From assembly GCA_009801015.1 (NCBI GenBank), contig VHZZ01015287.1, forward strand, positions 12,730 through 45,904: DNA of 33,175 bases. The letters run 5' to 3'. Positions 20,141 to 29,820 of this stretch are shown here, piece after piece. The position numbers and the translations under genes were made by a program. The notes beneath the pieces are model-generated. The model was not told where the DNA came from. It ran no database searches and saw nothing but the letters and a program-made list of their open reading frames with translations. This stretch comes from Silene noctiflora (Eukaryota > Streptophyta > Magnoliopsida > Caryophyllales > Caryophyllaceae). Numbering within the stretch: position 1 is the stretch's first letter; each line of letters opens with the position of its first letter.

Positions 20141-20314
20141 CTCCCACGGGTCCTGAGGAGCCCCCACGAGTCTTAGGGCAGCAAGCAAAGATGGGCTGAA
20201 TTGAAGGAGTACTAGCACGAGTCCTCCCTGACTCGTGCGAGTCCCACATGACTTGCACAAGTCCCGTTACAGAATGCACCCTTGATCATATTGAAGACTC
20301 CCACGAGTCCTACA
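20141..20314 (+). repeat. Cluster of CCCACGAGTCC motifs upstream of the TATA box
   Basis: Motifs are CCCACGGGTCC, CCCACGAGTC, GCACGAGTCC, GACTCGTGCGAGTC (inverted arms GACTCG/CGAGTC), TTGCACAAGTCC and CCCACGAGTCC. The cluster ends 80 bases before the TATA box, equivalent in place to the palindrome arrays of the other LTRs. Confidence 0.75.
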
Positions 20315-20393
20315 AGCCCTTGCTCATCCTTGGACTAATGTAAGGGGCCCAATCATCATTTAAGCTCTTAGTTAACCTTAATGTTGTAATTAG

Positions 20394-20401
20394 TATAAAT
20401 A
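20394..20401 (+). promoter_or_regulatory. TATA box of the Athila LTR
   Basis: TATAAATA lies in a sensible position about a third of the way into the LTR, followed by an A/G-rich leader. Confidence 0.6.
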
Positions 20402-21413
20402 GCTTATGTAATTAAGTAGAAAAGGGAAGAGGATTGAAAACCCATATCTTAGTTTAGATTTGTTTATTTACTCTTTAATCTTTTCCTTATTTTTCAAGCA
20501 ATTGAAGATTTAGTTTGTAATTGAAGAATTCTTGGGTTTTGGATTGCGGAATTAACAACTACTCATCATTAATCAAATCTTTCTTCCATTGTTCTTCCAT
20601 TCTCTTACTCATTTTAAGTTGGTATAATCTTCTACTCTTTGTTCAATTCTTTACTTAGTTTAATATTTAATCCATCATCATCATGTTTATGCTTGCTAAG
20701 ATGTTTGACATCCCTTTTGGCATGATCATCACCATGATGTATGAGTAGTCCTCTAGCTAGGGTTAATGGGAGAGTAGGGGGGTAATTATGGGGTAGATCT
20801 ATGTATGATGGGTTCATATGAATGATTGTTTGTTATGTTCTTCAACTTATGCACATGTTATGCTTGATGAAATGCTTGCTTGACAACCAACCATGATTCT
20901 CTTATCTCCTCAACAAGACTTGTAAGATATAATCTAACTCGAGTCTTGTTAGACCATGATTGTCTTAACTCGAGTCTTGTTGAATGAGGAGAACGAAGTC
21001 GTTGTAGGAGTCGTAAGCTATAAACCAACTCGATTCCGAGACCTAGATTTTCCTAAGGGTTGTAAGATATAAACGAACTCGACTCTAGCATAACTACAAT
21101 CATTTACCGGATTCACTACTTTGATCATCCCTTATTTTCCCCTACGAACCCATGACACCCTAGTGCCTTCAATCAATTTTTTACATCCTCACTTTCAATT
21201 GCACGCTTTGTTACTCCCCCCATTTACATTTTTGTTATATTAAGTATAGCTTTCATCTCAACCCAAATTTGTGACACTCAAGATATAAATAGTTTGCATT
21301 TGATCATAGATTGGCAAACCGTCCTTTGGGATCGACCTCTACTTGCTACTTGCTAGTTAGTTAGATTTATAAAGATTGTTTGATGGGCCTTAACGATGGG
21401 ACGCGCATCAAAA

Positions 21414-21430
21414 TGGCGTCGTTGCCGGGG
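21414..21430 (+). promoter_or_regulatory. Primer binding site, tRNA-Asp type
   Basis: TGGCGTCGTTGCCGGGG differs by one base from TGGCGCCGTTGCCGGGG, the primer site typical of Athila/Tat elements. It starts three bases after the LTR end, which confirms that boundary and the lineage. Confidence 0.9.
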
Positions 21431-21484
21431 TTGGTGAATTGTTGAATTATTATCATTAATTGATTTTTAGTTGTGTCATCCCTT

Positions 21485-21511
21485 ACCTTGAAGAAACCAC
21501 TTCTTCAAGGT
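21485..21511 (+). repeat. Perfect 11-bp hairpin in the Athila leader
   Basis: ACCTTGAAGAA, loop ACCAC, TTCTTCAAGGT. It lies about 55 bases after the primer site in the untranslated leader, where retroelement RNAs often carry dimerisation or packaging structures. The role is inferred. Confidence 0.7.
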
Positions 21512-21539
21512 AGTTCTCACCTCTTCCCTTAGTGTATTT

Positions 21540-21956
21540 TTGCAAGATGAATATTATAGATTGTTGTGTAGAGGACCATATGAGCATCAAACTCATCAAA
21601 GACCCTTTGGCGGCACTATCGTCCCTAGAAGCAAAAGGATCCGATGGAGGCCATTAGGAGATAGAGGTGGATCTCCTAGAAGCTGCCCTAGCCAACAAAG
21701 AACTTACGAGCAAGCAATGAAGGCGGAGAGCATTCTTATTGAACAATCAAAGGAGACTAAAGAGGAGAGCATCACCATAGAATCTTCAAAAGGAGGAAAG
21801 GTAGAAAGTGAGGTACAAACCCCACCTCTAATACCCCTTCCCCCCAATTTAGTGTATGCCTACCTTGATGAATCCAAAACAAAACCCGTAATCATCAATG
21901 AAAAGCTTAATGAATCACAATTGGAAAATTTGCTTGATGTTTTTGAAAGAACATGA
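21540..21956 (+). pseudogene. Athila gag-pol remnant before RT, mostly deleted
   Basis: An open frame of about 139 codons holds a Gln/Glu-rich stretch (EQSKETKEESITIESSKGGK), a Pro-rich spacer (TPPLIPLPPNLVYAYLDE) and the pre-RT segment LNESQLENLLDVFERT before a TGA. Athila Gag and protease normally take some 2 kb or more. Here only about 550 bases separate primer site and RT, with no zinc knuckle and no DTG protease motif, so a large internal deletion is likely. The ATG at 21546 may be accidental. Frameshifts continue into the RT. Confidence 0.7.
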
Positions 21957-22725
21957 AAAGGCTATAGGTTATAGTCTAGGTGGCCTTAAAGGGATTAGTC
22001 CGTACTGTTGCACGCATAGGATACACCTAGAAGAAGACCATAGACCTACCATTCAAGGACAAAGAAGATTAAACCCCAATATGAAAGAGGTAGTTAAAGG
22101 AGAAGTAATGAAATTGCTTCACGCCGGAATCATCTTTCCCATCTCGGATTCTCTATGGGTTAGTCCCGTCCAAGTGGTATCCAAGAAGGGAGGTACCACG
22201 GTTGTAAGGAATGATAAGAACGAGCTAATACCTCGAGAATCGTTACGGGTTGGAGAATGTGTATCGATTACCGCAAACTAAATTCCGCTACAAGGAAGGA
22301 TCATTTCCCTCTCATATTCATAGACCAAATGTTAGAACGTTTCGCCTCTAACAAATTCTTTTGTTACCTTGACGGATATTCGGGATTCTTCCAAATCTCG
22401 ATACATCTAGATGACCAACATAAGACCACTTTCACTTGACCCTATGACACCTTTGCTCATAGGAGGATGCCCTTTGGGCTATGTAATGCCCCCGCACTTT
22501 CCAACGTTGCATGATGAGCATCTTTACTTATTTTATCGAGTCCATAATAGAAGTTTTCATGGATGACTTTAATGTTTATGGAAAAGACTTTGAATCTTGC
22601 TTGCATAACCTATCTCTTGTTCTACAAAAGTGTGAAGATGTAAGCCTTGTGTTTAATTGGAAAAACTGCCATTTCATGGTCAACAAGGGCATTGTCTTGG
22701 TCACTTGATATCCGAGAAAGGCATT
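21957..22725 (+). pseudogene. Athila reverse transcriptase, broken
   Basis: Conserved RT blocks appear in order: GISPYCCTHRIHLEED (about 22000), RRLNPNMKEVVKGEV, GIIFPISDSLWVSPVQVVSK, DYRKLNSATRKDHFP (22260), LDGYSGFFQIS (22368), RRMPFGLCNAPA and the catalytic FMDD (22556-22567). The enzyme copies element RNA into DNA. The motif order and wording are closest to Athila. Frameshifts near 21950, 22250 and 22500 and stops such as the TGA after TTFT near 22437 destroy the frame. Both catalytic acids of FMDD remain. Codon wording is otherwise well preserved, suggesting fairly late decay. Confidence 0.9.
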
Positions 22726-23335
22726 GAGGTTGATAAAGCGAAGGTTGAGGTAATAGAGAAACTTCCCCCACTAATAAATGTCAAAGGAGTAAGGATTTTT
22801 CTAGGGCATGAGGGATTCTACCGAAGATTCATAAAATATTTCTCGAAAATCGCAAATCCCCTCACTCAATTATTGCTCAAAGATGCCCCGTTTGACTTTT
22901 CTCATGAATGTATTGAAGCTTTTGATAAAATCAAGGGAGCCCTANTCTCGGCACCGATTATACAACCCCCTAATTGGGAGTTACCTATCGAGATTATGTG
23001 TGATGCTAGTAACTATGGCGTCAGCGCGGTCCTAGGCCAACGGGGTGGTAAAGCAATTCATGTAATATATTATGTGAGCAAGACCCTTGATGCAACACAA
23101 GTAAACTACAACACAACGGAGAAAGAACTTCTTGCCATAGTCTACACATTAGACAAATTTCTCTCTTACTTGCTTGGATCCAAGGTAATCGTGTTTTCGG
23201 ATCATCGTGCCCTTAAACACCTCTTGCTGAAAAAGGAGTCGAAGCACGCTTGCCGAGGTGGATATTGCTACTCCAAGAGTTTAATCTGGAAATAAAAGAT
23301 AAAATTGGAGCGGAGAACGTCATTGCGGATCACCT
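22726..23335 (+). pseudogene. Athila RT thumb and RNase H, largely open
   Basis: Mostly in one frame to a stop at 23295, then continued by a frame shift. It reads EVDKAKVEVIEKLPP, HEGFYRRFIKYFSKIANPL, then RNase H: MCDASNYGVSAVLGQ (22996), TTEKELLAIVYTLDKF and VFSDHRALKHLL. The linker WILLLQEFNLEIKDK and ADHLSR follow. RNase H removes the RNA strand during reverse transcription. One ambiguous base lies at 22945. The first catalytic Asp (CDAS) and the Glu (EKELL) are visible. Confidence 0.9.
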
Positions 23336-24002
23336 ATCGAGGATTCAATTCAATGTTGAAGGAGGAAATACCCCAATCAATGACTCATTTCCCGATGATA
23401 TTTTAATGGCTATCCACACCCAATTCGAACCAAACACCACTCCATGGTTTATCGATTTAGCCAATTATATTGTTGGAGGAGTGCTTCCCGGGATTTAAGC
23501 TATCAACAAAGGAAGAGATTCCTCTTCGAAGCAAAACGGTACTTTTAGGACGACTCGAACCTATATATGGAATGCTCCGATAGATTGTATCGGAAGTGTG
23601 TACTGCAATGGGAAGTCCAAGGGATCTTAGAAGTATGAAGGCCATCATGGAACTCGAAGGACGGTTTCTAAGGTCTTGCAATCGGGATTCTATTGGCCTA
23701 CCATGTTCAAGGATGCTCGAGAATTCATACTCTGATGCGACCCTTGTCAAAGAACGGGAAACGTATCTTGGAGAAATGAAACGCCTCAACTGGGAATCCT
23801 CGAGGTCGAAATCTTCGATGTATGGGGGATCGATTATCAAGGACCATTCACACTATCGCAAAGGAACAAGTACATTCTTGTTTCCGTTGATTACGTATCC
23901 AAGTGGGTGGAAGCGATTCCTACCTAAATTTGTGATGCCAAAGTCGTGACCAAACATCAAAGAAAGATAATTTTCCCCAGGTTCGGAGTCCTACGAGCTT
24001 TG
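23336..24002 (+). pseudogene. Athila integrase, N-terminal half, truncated
   Basis: Pieces in shifting frames give FYWPTMFKDAREF, a decayed zinc-binding segment (CDPCQRTGN, with one stop before it), [12 protein letters not shown] containing the first catalytic Asp, and [19 protein letters not shown]. The sequence breaks at about 24002 after FPRFGV and RALI, just before the SDxG second catalytic Asp, where an inverted LTR fragment begins. The integrase C-terminus, any env-like ORF, the polypurine tract and the 3' LTR are all missing. Frames at 23457-23840 minus and 23596-23949 plus are shadows. Confidence 0.85.
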
Positions 24003-24868
24003 ATAACGGGTCCTAACAAGCTTTCACTATGAGCTAGGTCGATCTGCTACACATATTAGTTATAATACACTACCGTGCCTCTCGACTTTTAGCAATGTAT
24101 AACGAATTTAGTCAACGTTCGTGGCCTTTAAACATAGACTAATCATGACATAACAAACATGTAATAGAAATGATAAAATGGATAATTAATTTACAACATG
24201 ATCANAANATTAATTTAGCATGACTCCCCTAATCCCTAGACTAAGGAAATTAGCTACTCATATTAAAATGTAAAATGNAAGTGTTGTAAGAAATGTTAGA
24301 CATGATGNATGATAATGNATATAAACTAATTATGAGATTAAACTAAAGAAATGAAATAAACAAACTATGAAATGAAATACTTTGATAATTATAAACTAAA
24401 TATGAAACTAATAAAACTATGAAAATGAGATTGCAAAACTAATAAAGTAAATACCTTAAGCTTGAATACCAAATGAAGAAACCAAAAGAACTTTGAGTAC
24501 TGATAATATAAATAAAGGTTGAATGTTTAACATAAACTAAAATGTAAATTAATTGTAAACTAAAGATTACAAGGAAAAGACTAAGAGAGAATTTGTGAGT
24601 AGAATAGAATGTAAAGATATATTGTGGTGTGTATGAGGCCGGGGGTGACCCTCCTTATATAGTAGTTGCAAAGCCAAAACGTAAACAATTCATAAAGAAT
24701 CCAACGCACATAGATACATGCAACCCAAATCGGGGTCATCCATCCCTGATCGGGGACGTAGGTTTCCGGGTTAAATGGCCTTAAATGGCCATAGTTAATG
24801 CCCAGGTATCCAATGTTTTCATCTAATGCGTCCTTGAATGTCCAAAAATGCCTTGTGAATGTGGCCTT
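24003..24868 (-). repeat. Truncated LTR, inverted relative of 18440-19745
   Basis: From CGGGTCCTAACAAGC the sequence is the reverse complement of 18830-19405 with an extra internal block. It lacks the first 340 or so bases on the left and stops after TGCCTTGTGAATGTGG. It keeps the minus-strand TATA (24654-24664) and decayed GATCGGGG palindromes (24727-24757). No target duplication is present, so it arrived by deletion or rearrangement. Single N at 24205, 24208, 24278, 24308 and 24318 suggest uncertain base calls. Confidence 0.8.
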
Positions 24869-25104
24869 AAATGACCATAATTAATTATTCCATTTGAGCA
24901 TCATCCTATAGGTGTGACCGAAAGGGATCGGTTGAACACCGCTGTCACATGACAGTAACGTCTAACCCTAGTCGCCTGACCATTACCGATATACGTTGAT
25001 CAACTGACAAGTATATAATAAATATATCCAGAATATATTCATTTTATGAGATTTATTAAGTAGACGCACTATTGTGGAGGACAGCTACTCCAACACTTGA
25101 CATG
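24869..25104. repeat. Unassigned repeat-like segment
   Basis: The stretch from CCTTAAATGACC to ACTCCAACA holds GTGTGACCGAAAGGGATCGG and the palindrome CTGTCACATGACAG, with GGTTGAACACC before it. No ORF is seen. It reads like part of another LTR, but I could not place it. Confidence 0.35.
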
Positions 25105-26370
25105 CCACAAAGTCAGTTTACACCACAAGGTTTCAGATGGAAAAGGATGAGAATTCAAGACATTTTGAAACGAAATTGAGAATTCCCCACACTTGTAGTT
25201 TATTCACAACCAATTTGAGTAGAAAATTTGACATAATTTCCTTTGAATCTTAATTAAACCAAAAGCTCATTTTATACACAAATTTTCTTGAAAAATTAAT
25301 GTTCTTGTGAAATTACACGACATTTCAACCTAATTTACAGCGAAATGTAACACTTTTAGCCATTATCAAAGTTTTTGACATAATTAAACCAACAATGAAG
25401 CATAAGAATCAAAACTTTGGCTTGTATACTATGTTTCTCGAACGTTTTGCAAGGATTTTGGGACAAAAATTTCAAATTAAGATAATACAATGCAATACTA
25501 ACCAAAATTGAAGCCTTGCGACACAATTAGAACAATAATTAATCATGAGAGTAAACTTTGGTATGTATTCTACCCATCACACATTTCAAATTTTAAGACT
25601 ATGCAAGACATCACTAATAAGATTTAAAGCATTATGAGTAATTAAACCATATTTTAGGTGAAGAATCAAAACATGTTCATACATACTACATATTTCGAAA
25701 ATTTGGGCATTAAATTGGGATGAAGTTTACGATTTAAGACAACATATAGCACCAATAACAAAGATAGTAGTCTTATTGTACTATTAAACCAAGTTTCACA
25801 TATGAAAAATCAAAATTTGGGCATGAATACCTAAGATTTTGAAATCTTAAGACGGATTTTTAAGGCAAATCTCTCAATTACAAGATAAGAGCCAGTACTA
25901 ACAACAAAGGTTAAGCATCTGTTGATCAATTAAACCCAACAACAATCACAAAAATCACATTATTGACTCAACACCACAAAATTTTGAAATACGCCATTTG
26001 GGGTAACATTTCAACATGAAAATTTGATATTTGACATCATTAATGGTATAGAAAGTTGATTACTACTATAATTTAAACAAAGACATGCAAATAAATGTTA
26101 AAACTTGAACAAATTAGTGTAGATCCTACAAAAATCAATTTGGTGGAAAAATCAAGTGGAAAAAGAAAATTCATTTACTTTGCTTAATTAATAAAGATTA
26201 AGGGCCACAAATGGGGTAGAAGACTTGAATCTTTTCTAAAATGAGCAACAATGGAGTTTTTGTAATGTTTTTAGAGAAATTTTTATGTTGGTGTTATGAA
26301 AAGTGATGAATAAATGAAGATAAGAACAGTGCTACAACACGAATTTTACGAAAATTTACTACCTAGAAAT
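25105..26370 (-). mobile_element. LARD-2 internal region, non-coding
   Basis: An AT-rich region without a supported ORF on either strand, to the left of the LARD-2 leader palindromes, so downstream in element sense. It contains a degenerate tandem repeat (25245-26000). Positions 26001-26370 hold nothing else I recognise. Assignment to LARD-2 rests on contiguity with the leader; an intervening foreign piece is possible. Confidence 0.45.
25245..26000 (-). repeat. Degenerate tandem repeat, about 135-base period, five to six units
   Basis: AATTAAACCAA-like starts recur at about 25250, 25378, 25521 (decayed), 25638, 25780 and 25920. Each is followed by a block like AAGAATCAAAACTTTGG, then a phrase ending TTTCGAAAATTTG and a closing AATACTAACAACAAAG. 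Units differ a lot, so the array is old. Confidence 0.6.
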
Positions 26371-26523
26371 GCACTCGGTCGAGTGCCCATCTCTACTCGG
26401 TCGAGTGCCCCTTTTCCAGAAATTTTCCAAATTCTGGAAAATGGTCCACTGGGTCGAGTGTCATGGACCACTGGGTCGAGTGCCTAGTATTCGGCCCAGT
26501 GTTGGCTCGCACTCGGTTGGGTG
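26371..26523 (-). repeat. Palindrome array in the LARD-2 leader
   Basis: Six copies of a CACTCGGTCGAGTG-like motif, two of them with perfect arms plus GC flanks (GCACTCGGTCGAGTGC). They lie 608-760 bases downstream, in element sense, of the LTR end, comparable with the leader array of LARD-1. Confidence 0.85.
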
Positions 26524-27130
26524 CTTCTCTATAGTTTGCAATTTCCGACTAAGATCGAAAGGCATTGCTCCTGCAACAAAAGGGTAACGTTCCGGAGTCC
26601 ACTGGCTATTGGTGACCCGTCCCGAGTTAATTGACACGTCACTACACTTATTGCCTCCGAGATATTACTTTTTTACTCGTAGCTACTATACTAACACCCT
26701 TCATTAATCATACTTTAACGGTGAAACTATCAATTCCAAGCATATATATGATAACAAAATGCTAAAGTACGGGACAAAGGTCCCTCACACATCCACACAC
26801 AATGACCATTTTCATGCTATACACATTAATGTTTTCATCCAACTTTCCATGTTAACATAGACTATATCATAATGATCATGCAATGCAAGAAACCTATCAA
26901 TTTGTTATAACACACATGATATCATATCACATTTCTCCTATCGTTCACCCATACTTGTAACCACCCACGTAGTGAGCAACTGAGACAATAGGAACTAGTT
27001 TTGACACGAGGGCGTCCACTCATCCAAAATCGATCTCCCATTTTACTCATGTCGGGTTCATTTTATTATACTCTCTAAATTCATTTTGGTTAACTAGTTT
27101 AGGTTCCAAATCGTCACTCTGATTCCACTT
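26524..27130 (-). mobile_element. LARD-2 leader next to the 5' LTR, non-coding
   Basis: Read on the minus strand it starts AAGTGGAATCAGAGTGACG and then ATTTGGAACCTAAAC, matching the LARD-1 leader at 733-772. No gag start follows. The phrase CCCGTCCCGAGTTAATTGAC near 26620 and short AT-rich DNA make up the rest. Confidence 0.6.
27116..27127 (-). promoter_or_regulatory. Primer binding site of LARD-2
   Basis: On the minus strand, TGGAATCAGAGT lies three bases from the LTR end at 27131. One T-to-A change separates it from the LARD-1 site. The initiator-Met tRNA is the inferred primer. Confidence 0.8.
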
Positions 27131-27813
27131 TGTAACACCCCATTCTTACCCGATCAAGGTAATGAGAGGATGTTACTATCTCGGTTTCCCGCAGTGTTTT
27201 AAAACTCTAATCAAAGAACCACTTTAAAAAATAACAAGTTTAGTGAGTTACAAATGATTAAATGATTATAAATGTAAAGTATAACATATACAACTTGACT
27301 ATTGGCTACTAGTCTATCATCTATCTAGGCAACTCGACTCCGAGGTCTAAGCTCGTCCCATCTCCCACGTGATACCAAAACACAACCTGTAAGAAACTGC
27401 TCCCTATATGAGCAGAAATATCATATGGATTAACATAGGCCACCCCGGATATAGGTGCCAATTTACACATAGCCACATACGACCAAATTAGATAATACAA
27501 TTAATCACGAAGAACAAAAACATAAATACGAAATAAAAATATGAATGCACAAACACATGTCTCTAATCACCAACACTCCACAACCAACACACTGATACAA
27601 GAGACACATCCACGGTACCCACAACCCGGTGACGGCACCACAACATCGCCCACCAAAACAGTAAAAAGATGGGACGACACCTGTGGTACCGAGTCCTAGC
27701 GCTAACCGATCCCTTACGAGATGACGTGTCTCAACGACACGTGTCCCTCCTTAACACAAACCATTAATGTGTACATCCTTCTTAGTGTGGGAAGCTCCAA
27801 GAGGCGACCTGAG

Positions 27814-27841
27814 CGTAAGACGGTCTCCCAACCGTCTTACG
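27814..27841. repeat. Hairpin CGTAAGACGGT / ACCGTCTTACG
   Basis: Perfect 11-base arms separated by CTCCCA. It lies in the 3' half of the LTR. The other LTR copy has the same structure with unpaired changes, so it was ancestral but is not strictly maintained. TAAGACGGT also occurs twice in the LARD-1 LTR (5336 and 5384). Confidence 0.8.
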
Positions 27842-28752
27842 TCTCCACAACAACAAGTAACCTCGCCACAACACCTCGAACATCATCCACCATCACATAT
27901 AACGCAATATACAATGCAATATGACAGCATATATTCTCACATGTGCAATAATTATCAAACATGCATCTTTCTCATATGAAATGGATGTCAATTAAGCCAA
28001 GTACTCATGTGAACAACAATCAAAGAGATACTTCAAGACATACTCCCCAATTAACATGTTATATTGCAATTCCCTCAATTACCACCATCTACTAAAACTC
28101 AATCATTCAATTAAATACTATAATGCCAATCCAATGCTACCATGAAACCAAAATTAGCCATCCATTATCATGCCACCATGAAATATTGATACTAATCTGA
28201 GACTACCAGCATTTAACCACAACAATCATATTATAATGCAATAACAACACAATAATTACATATACAACAATCCATACTTATTGAAATCGAGTTGAATTAA
28301 CCAACCTTTTGGCATACTCCAATTAGAACAAGCAAGCCCACTAATCCTCCTCTAAAAAGTCACATCCGACAATTAATTAAGTTATACTTATCACAACCAT
28401 ATCCTAAAATAATAACAATAGTAATTAACCCTTAAATAACCCCCTTAATTAACCAAAACCCTAATTAAATTCTCATAAGACAACTCTCCCAAAAACTAGG
28501 GTCTACTAACAAAATAAGTAACGATAACTATTAACTTACAAATGTAAACAAATGGAAAAGGATGAAACTTGAGTATAAATATTCAAAGGTGAAGTGAGAT
28601 CATGAGGGATAAGGTTATGGAGGAATTTTGTGGGATTTTAGGGTGATAAGAGGATAAGGATTAGAGTGAAATGAGGGGAAAGAAATCTGAAAAGGGTTTA
28701 AAAGATAAGGTCCACCTAACAAGCTTAGACGCGATTCTTATGAGAGCGACAT

Positions 28753-28899
28753 GTCACTCGGTTGAGTGCTCGGTTTACTCGGTCGAGTGAACTAGCCACT
28801 CAGTCGAGTGACCCAACATCAGCATCTTTCACGATTGAGTAGATGCTAGTCGGTCCCTCACTCGATCGAGTACTCATGTCTACGCTACCGAGTGTCAGC
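28753..28899 (-). repeat. Palindrome array in LTR U3 (LARD-2)
   Basis: Five motif copies, including CACTCGGTTGAGTG, TACTCGGTCGAGTGA, CACTCAGTCGAGTGA and CACTCGATCGAGTA, begin about 49 bases upstream of the TATA-like box, as in LARD-1. Confidence 0.8.
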
Positions 28900-28927
28900 C
28901 TTAGGAACTACGGGATATTACAGTAAT

Positions 28928-29560
28928 GCAATGCTAAAAACATGGCCATGAAATTTAATCGATCCAAAATTACACCCAAGCATCACGTTCACTTTGGCGG
29001 TTTCAGAAATATGGTAAGAATTAAGGTATCGTTTCGCGGCAGGAAATGCATCGAGAGTTCATTAATTAAAGAGAGAACTCAACGAGTGCAAACAAGGTAG
29101 ACAATCCGTGGTCGAGTATTACACTTGTTTAAAGACGATATGGAATGAACTCGATAATTAAAGTCGAGTTCTTAAGTTTACCTACGGTGCCGCAGCGATA
29201 TTAGCCAAGGAACGCGAGGAAGAGAAGGTCCATCAGTTTTTGATGGGTCTTGATGCAACTTTTTACCGTAATATCCGTTCTAATCTCTTGATAGAAGAAC
29301 AAACTAACTTGCTCACCAGGTCGTACTCGCCGGTTCAAAGGGAAGAGAGGCACACAACGATGACAAAAGTGAAGGAAGAAAATGGATGTGTAGACGTACG
29401 AAACAAGGAGAGGCAAAGGTACCTTATCGAAGTAGGATATGGATGAAGAGGACGTACCACCGCAGTGAAATCATTGTGGAAAATTTTATCATATAGATGA
29501 AAACTATCATGATAAACATGGATATGATGTCATCAAAGCCCGAGGCAGGGGGCGAGGCTG
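28928..29560 (+). pseudogene. copia gag, C-terminal part and decayed zinc knuckle
   Basis: Directly after the target duplication the Gag reading resumes with AMLKTWP and a stop, then SVVEYYTCLKTIWNELD and KVHQFLMGLDATFYRNIRSN, conserved in Ty1/copia Gag. A longer open stretch runs from 29240 to 29446. At 29465-29510, NHCGKFYHIDENYHDKHGY is what remains of the CCHC zinc knuckle that binds element RNA; the first Cys pair is lost to a stop. Stops at several places make it non-functional. Confidence 0.8.
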
Positions 29561-29820
29561 TCAAGGAGCAGGAAACAGCCAAGGGAGCTATGGCCGTAGA
29601 GTAGGAAGGTCGGGGGACATGGGAAACAAAACACATTCCATGATAATTATTTGGGAAGCTCATTGAATTAAAAGGAAGGAGAGGGACAGAAGAAGAACTT
29701 TTCATTCCCTATTGATGAAATTAAGCTTATCCGTAGCCTTCTAATGGCAAGCTCGGAAGGTGTAGCCTCCTAATGGCAAGCTCGGAAGGTAGTGATAAAC
29801 TTTCAGGTATGAATGTTACT
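29561..29820 (+). pseudogene. copia gag-protease spacer, decayed
   Basis: Gly/Arg-rich coding traces (GRGCQGAGNSQGSYGRR) follow the zinc knuckle, then an A/G-rich stretch. A phrase of 24 bases beginning GTAGCC and running through TCTAATGGCAAGCTCGGAAG is repeated in tandem at about 29734-29789. Nothing else is supported. The minus-strand frame here is a shadow. Confidence 0.55.

Larger units (their letters stand above)
19874..21410 (+). repeat. 5' LTR of an Athila-type element (about 1.54 kb)
   Basis: The LTR begins TGATGTGACTCATTTACACG, interrupting gypsy integrase, and ends GACGCGCATCA three bases before a tRNA-Asp-type primer site. Near the end is GGGATCGACCTCTACTTGC, a typical Athila/Tat LTR block. 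It carries a direct/inverted CACGAGTCC motif cluster (20141-20314) and a TATA box at 20394-20401. Minus-strand frames in 19982-20279 and at 20632-20817 have no support. The left flank is ATCTG; no partner was found because the 3' end of the element is lost. Confidence 0.8.
12753..28922 (-). mobile_element. LARD-2, LTR element inserted in copia gag and itself a target
   Basis: The 16.2 kb between the duplications is one minus-strand element plus later arrivals. Its 5' LTR is 27131-28922, its primer site is at 27116-27127, and its leader with palindromes lies to the left. Its 3' LTR is 12753-14022 plus 15827-15988. The primer-site leader matches LARD-1. No gag-pol of its own is visible; the gypsy and Athila remnants inside have different LTRs and are insertions or later joins. 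The region from 15989 to about 25105 is foreign to it. Confidence 0.75.
27131..28922 (-). repeat. 5' LTR of LARD-2 (1792 bp), complete
   Basis: Plus-strand ends are TGTAACACCC and GGGATATTACA. The minus-strand sense is fixed by the primer site at 27116-27127. It carries a palindrome array (28753-28899), a TATA-like TTTTAAA near 28695-28704, a GTAAGT donor-like site at about 28545 (minus), a hairpin at 27814-27841 and an empty integration site at 28386. It is unbroken and pairs with 12753-15988. Frames at 27721-27979 are shadows with counterparts in that LTR. Confidence 0.85.

Noticed and set aside
20632-20817. Minus-strand frame inside the Athila LTR
   Set aside because: Low-complexity His/Asp/Lys content, no motif, and located in LTR R/U5.
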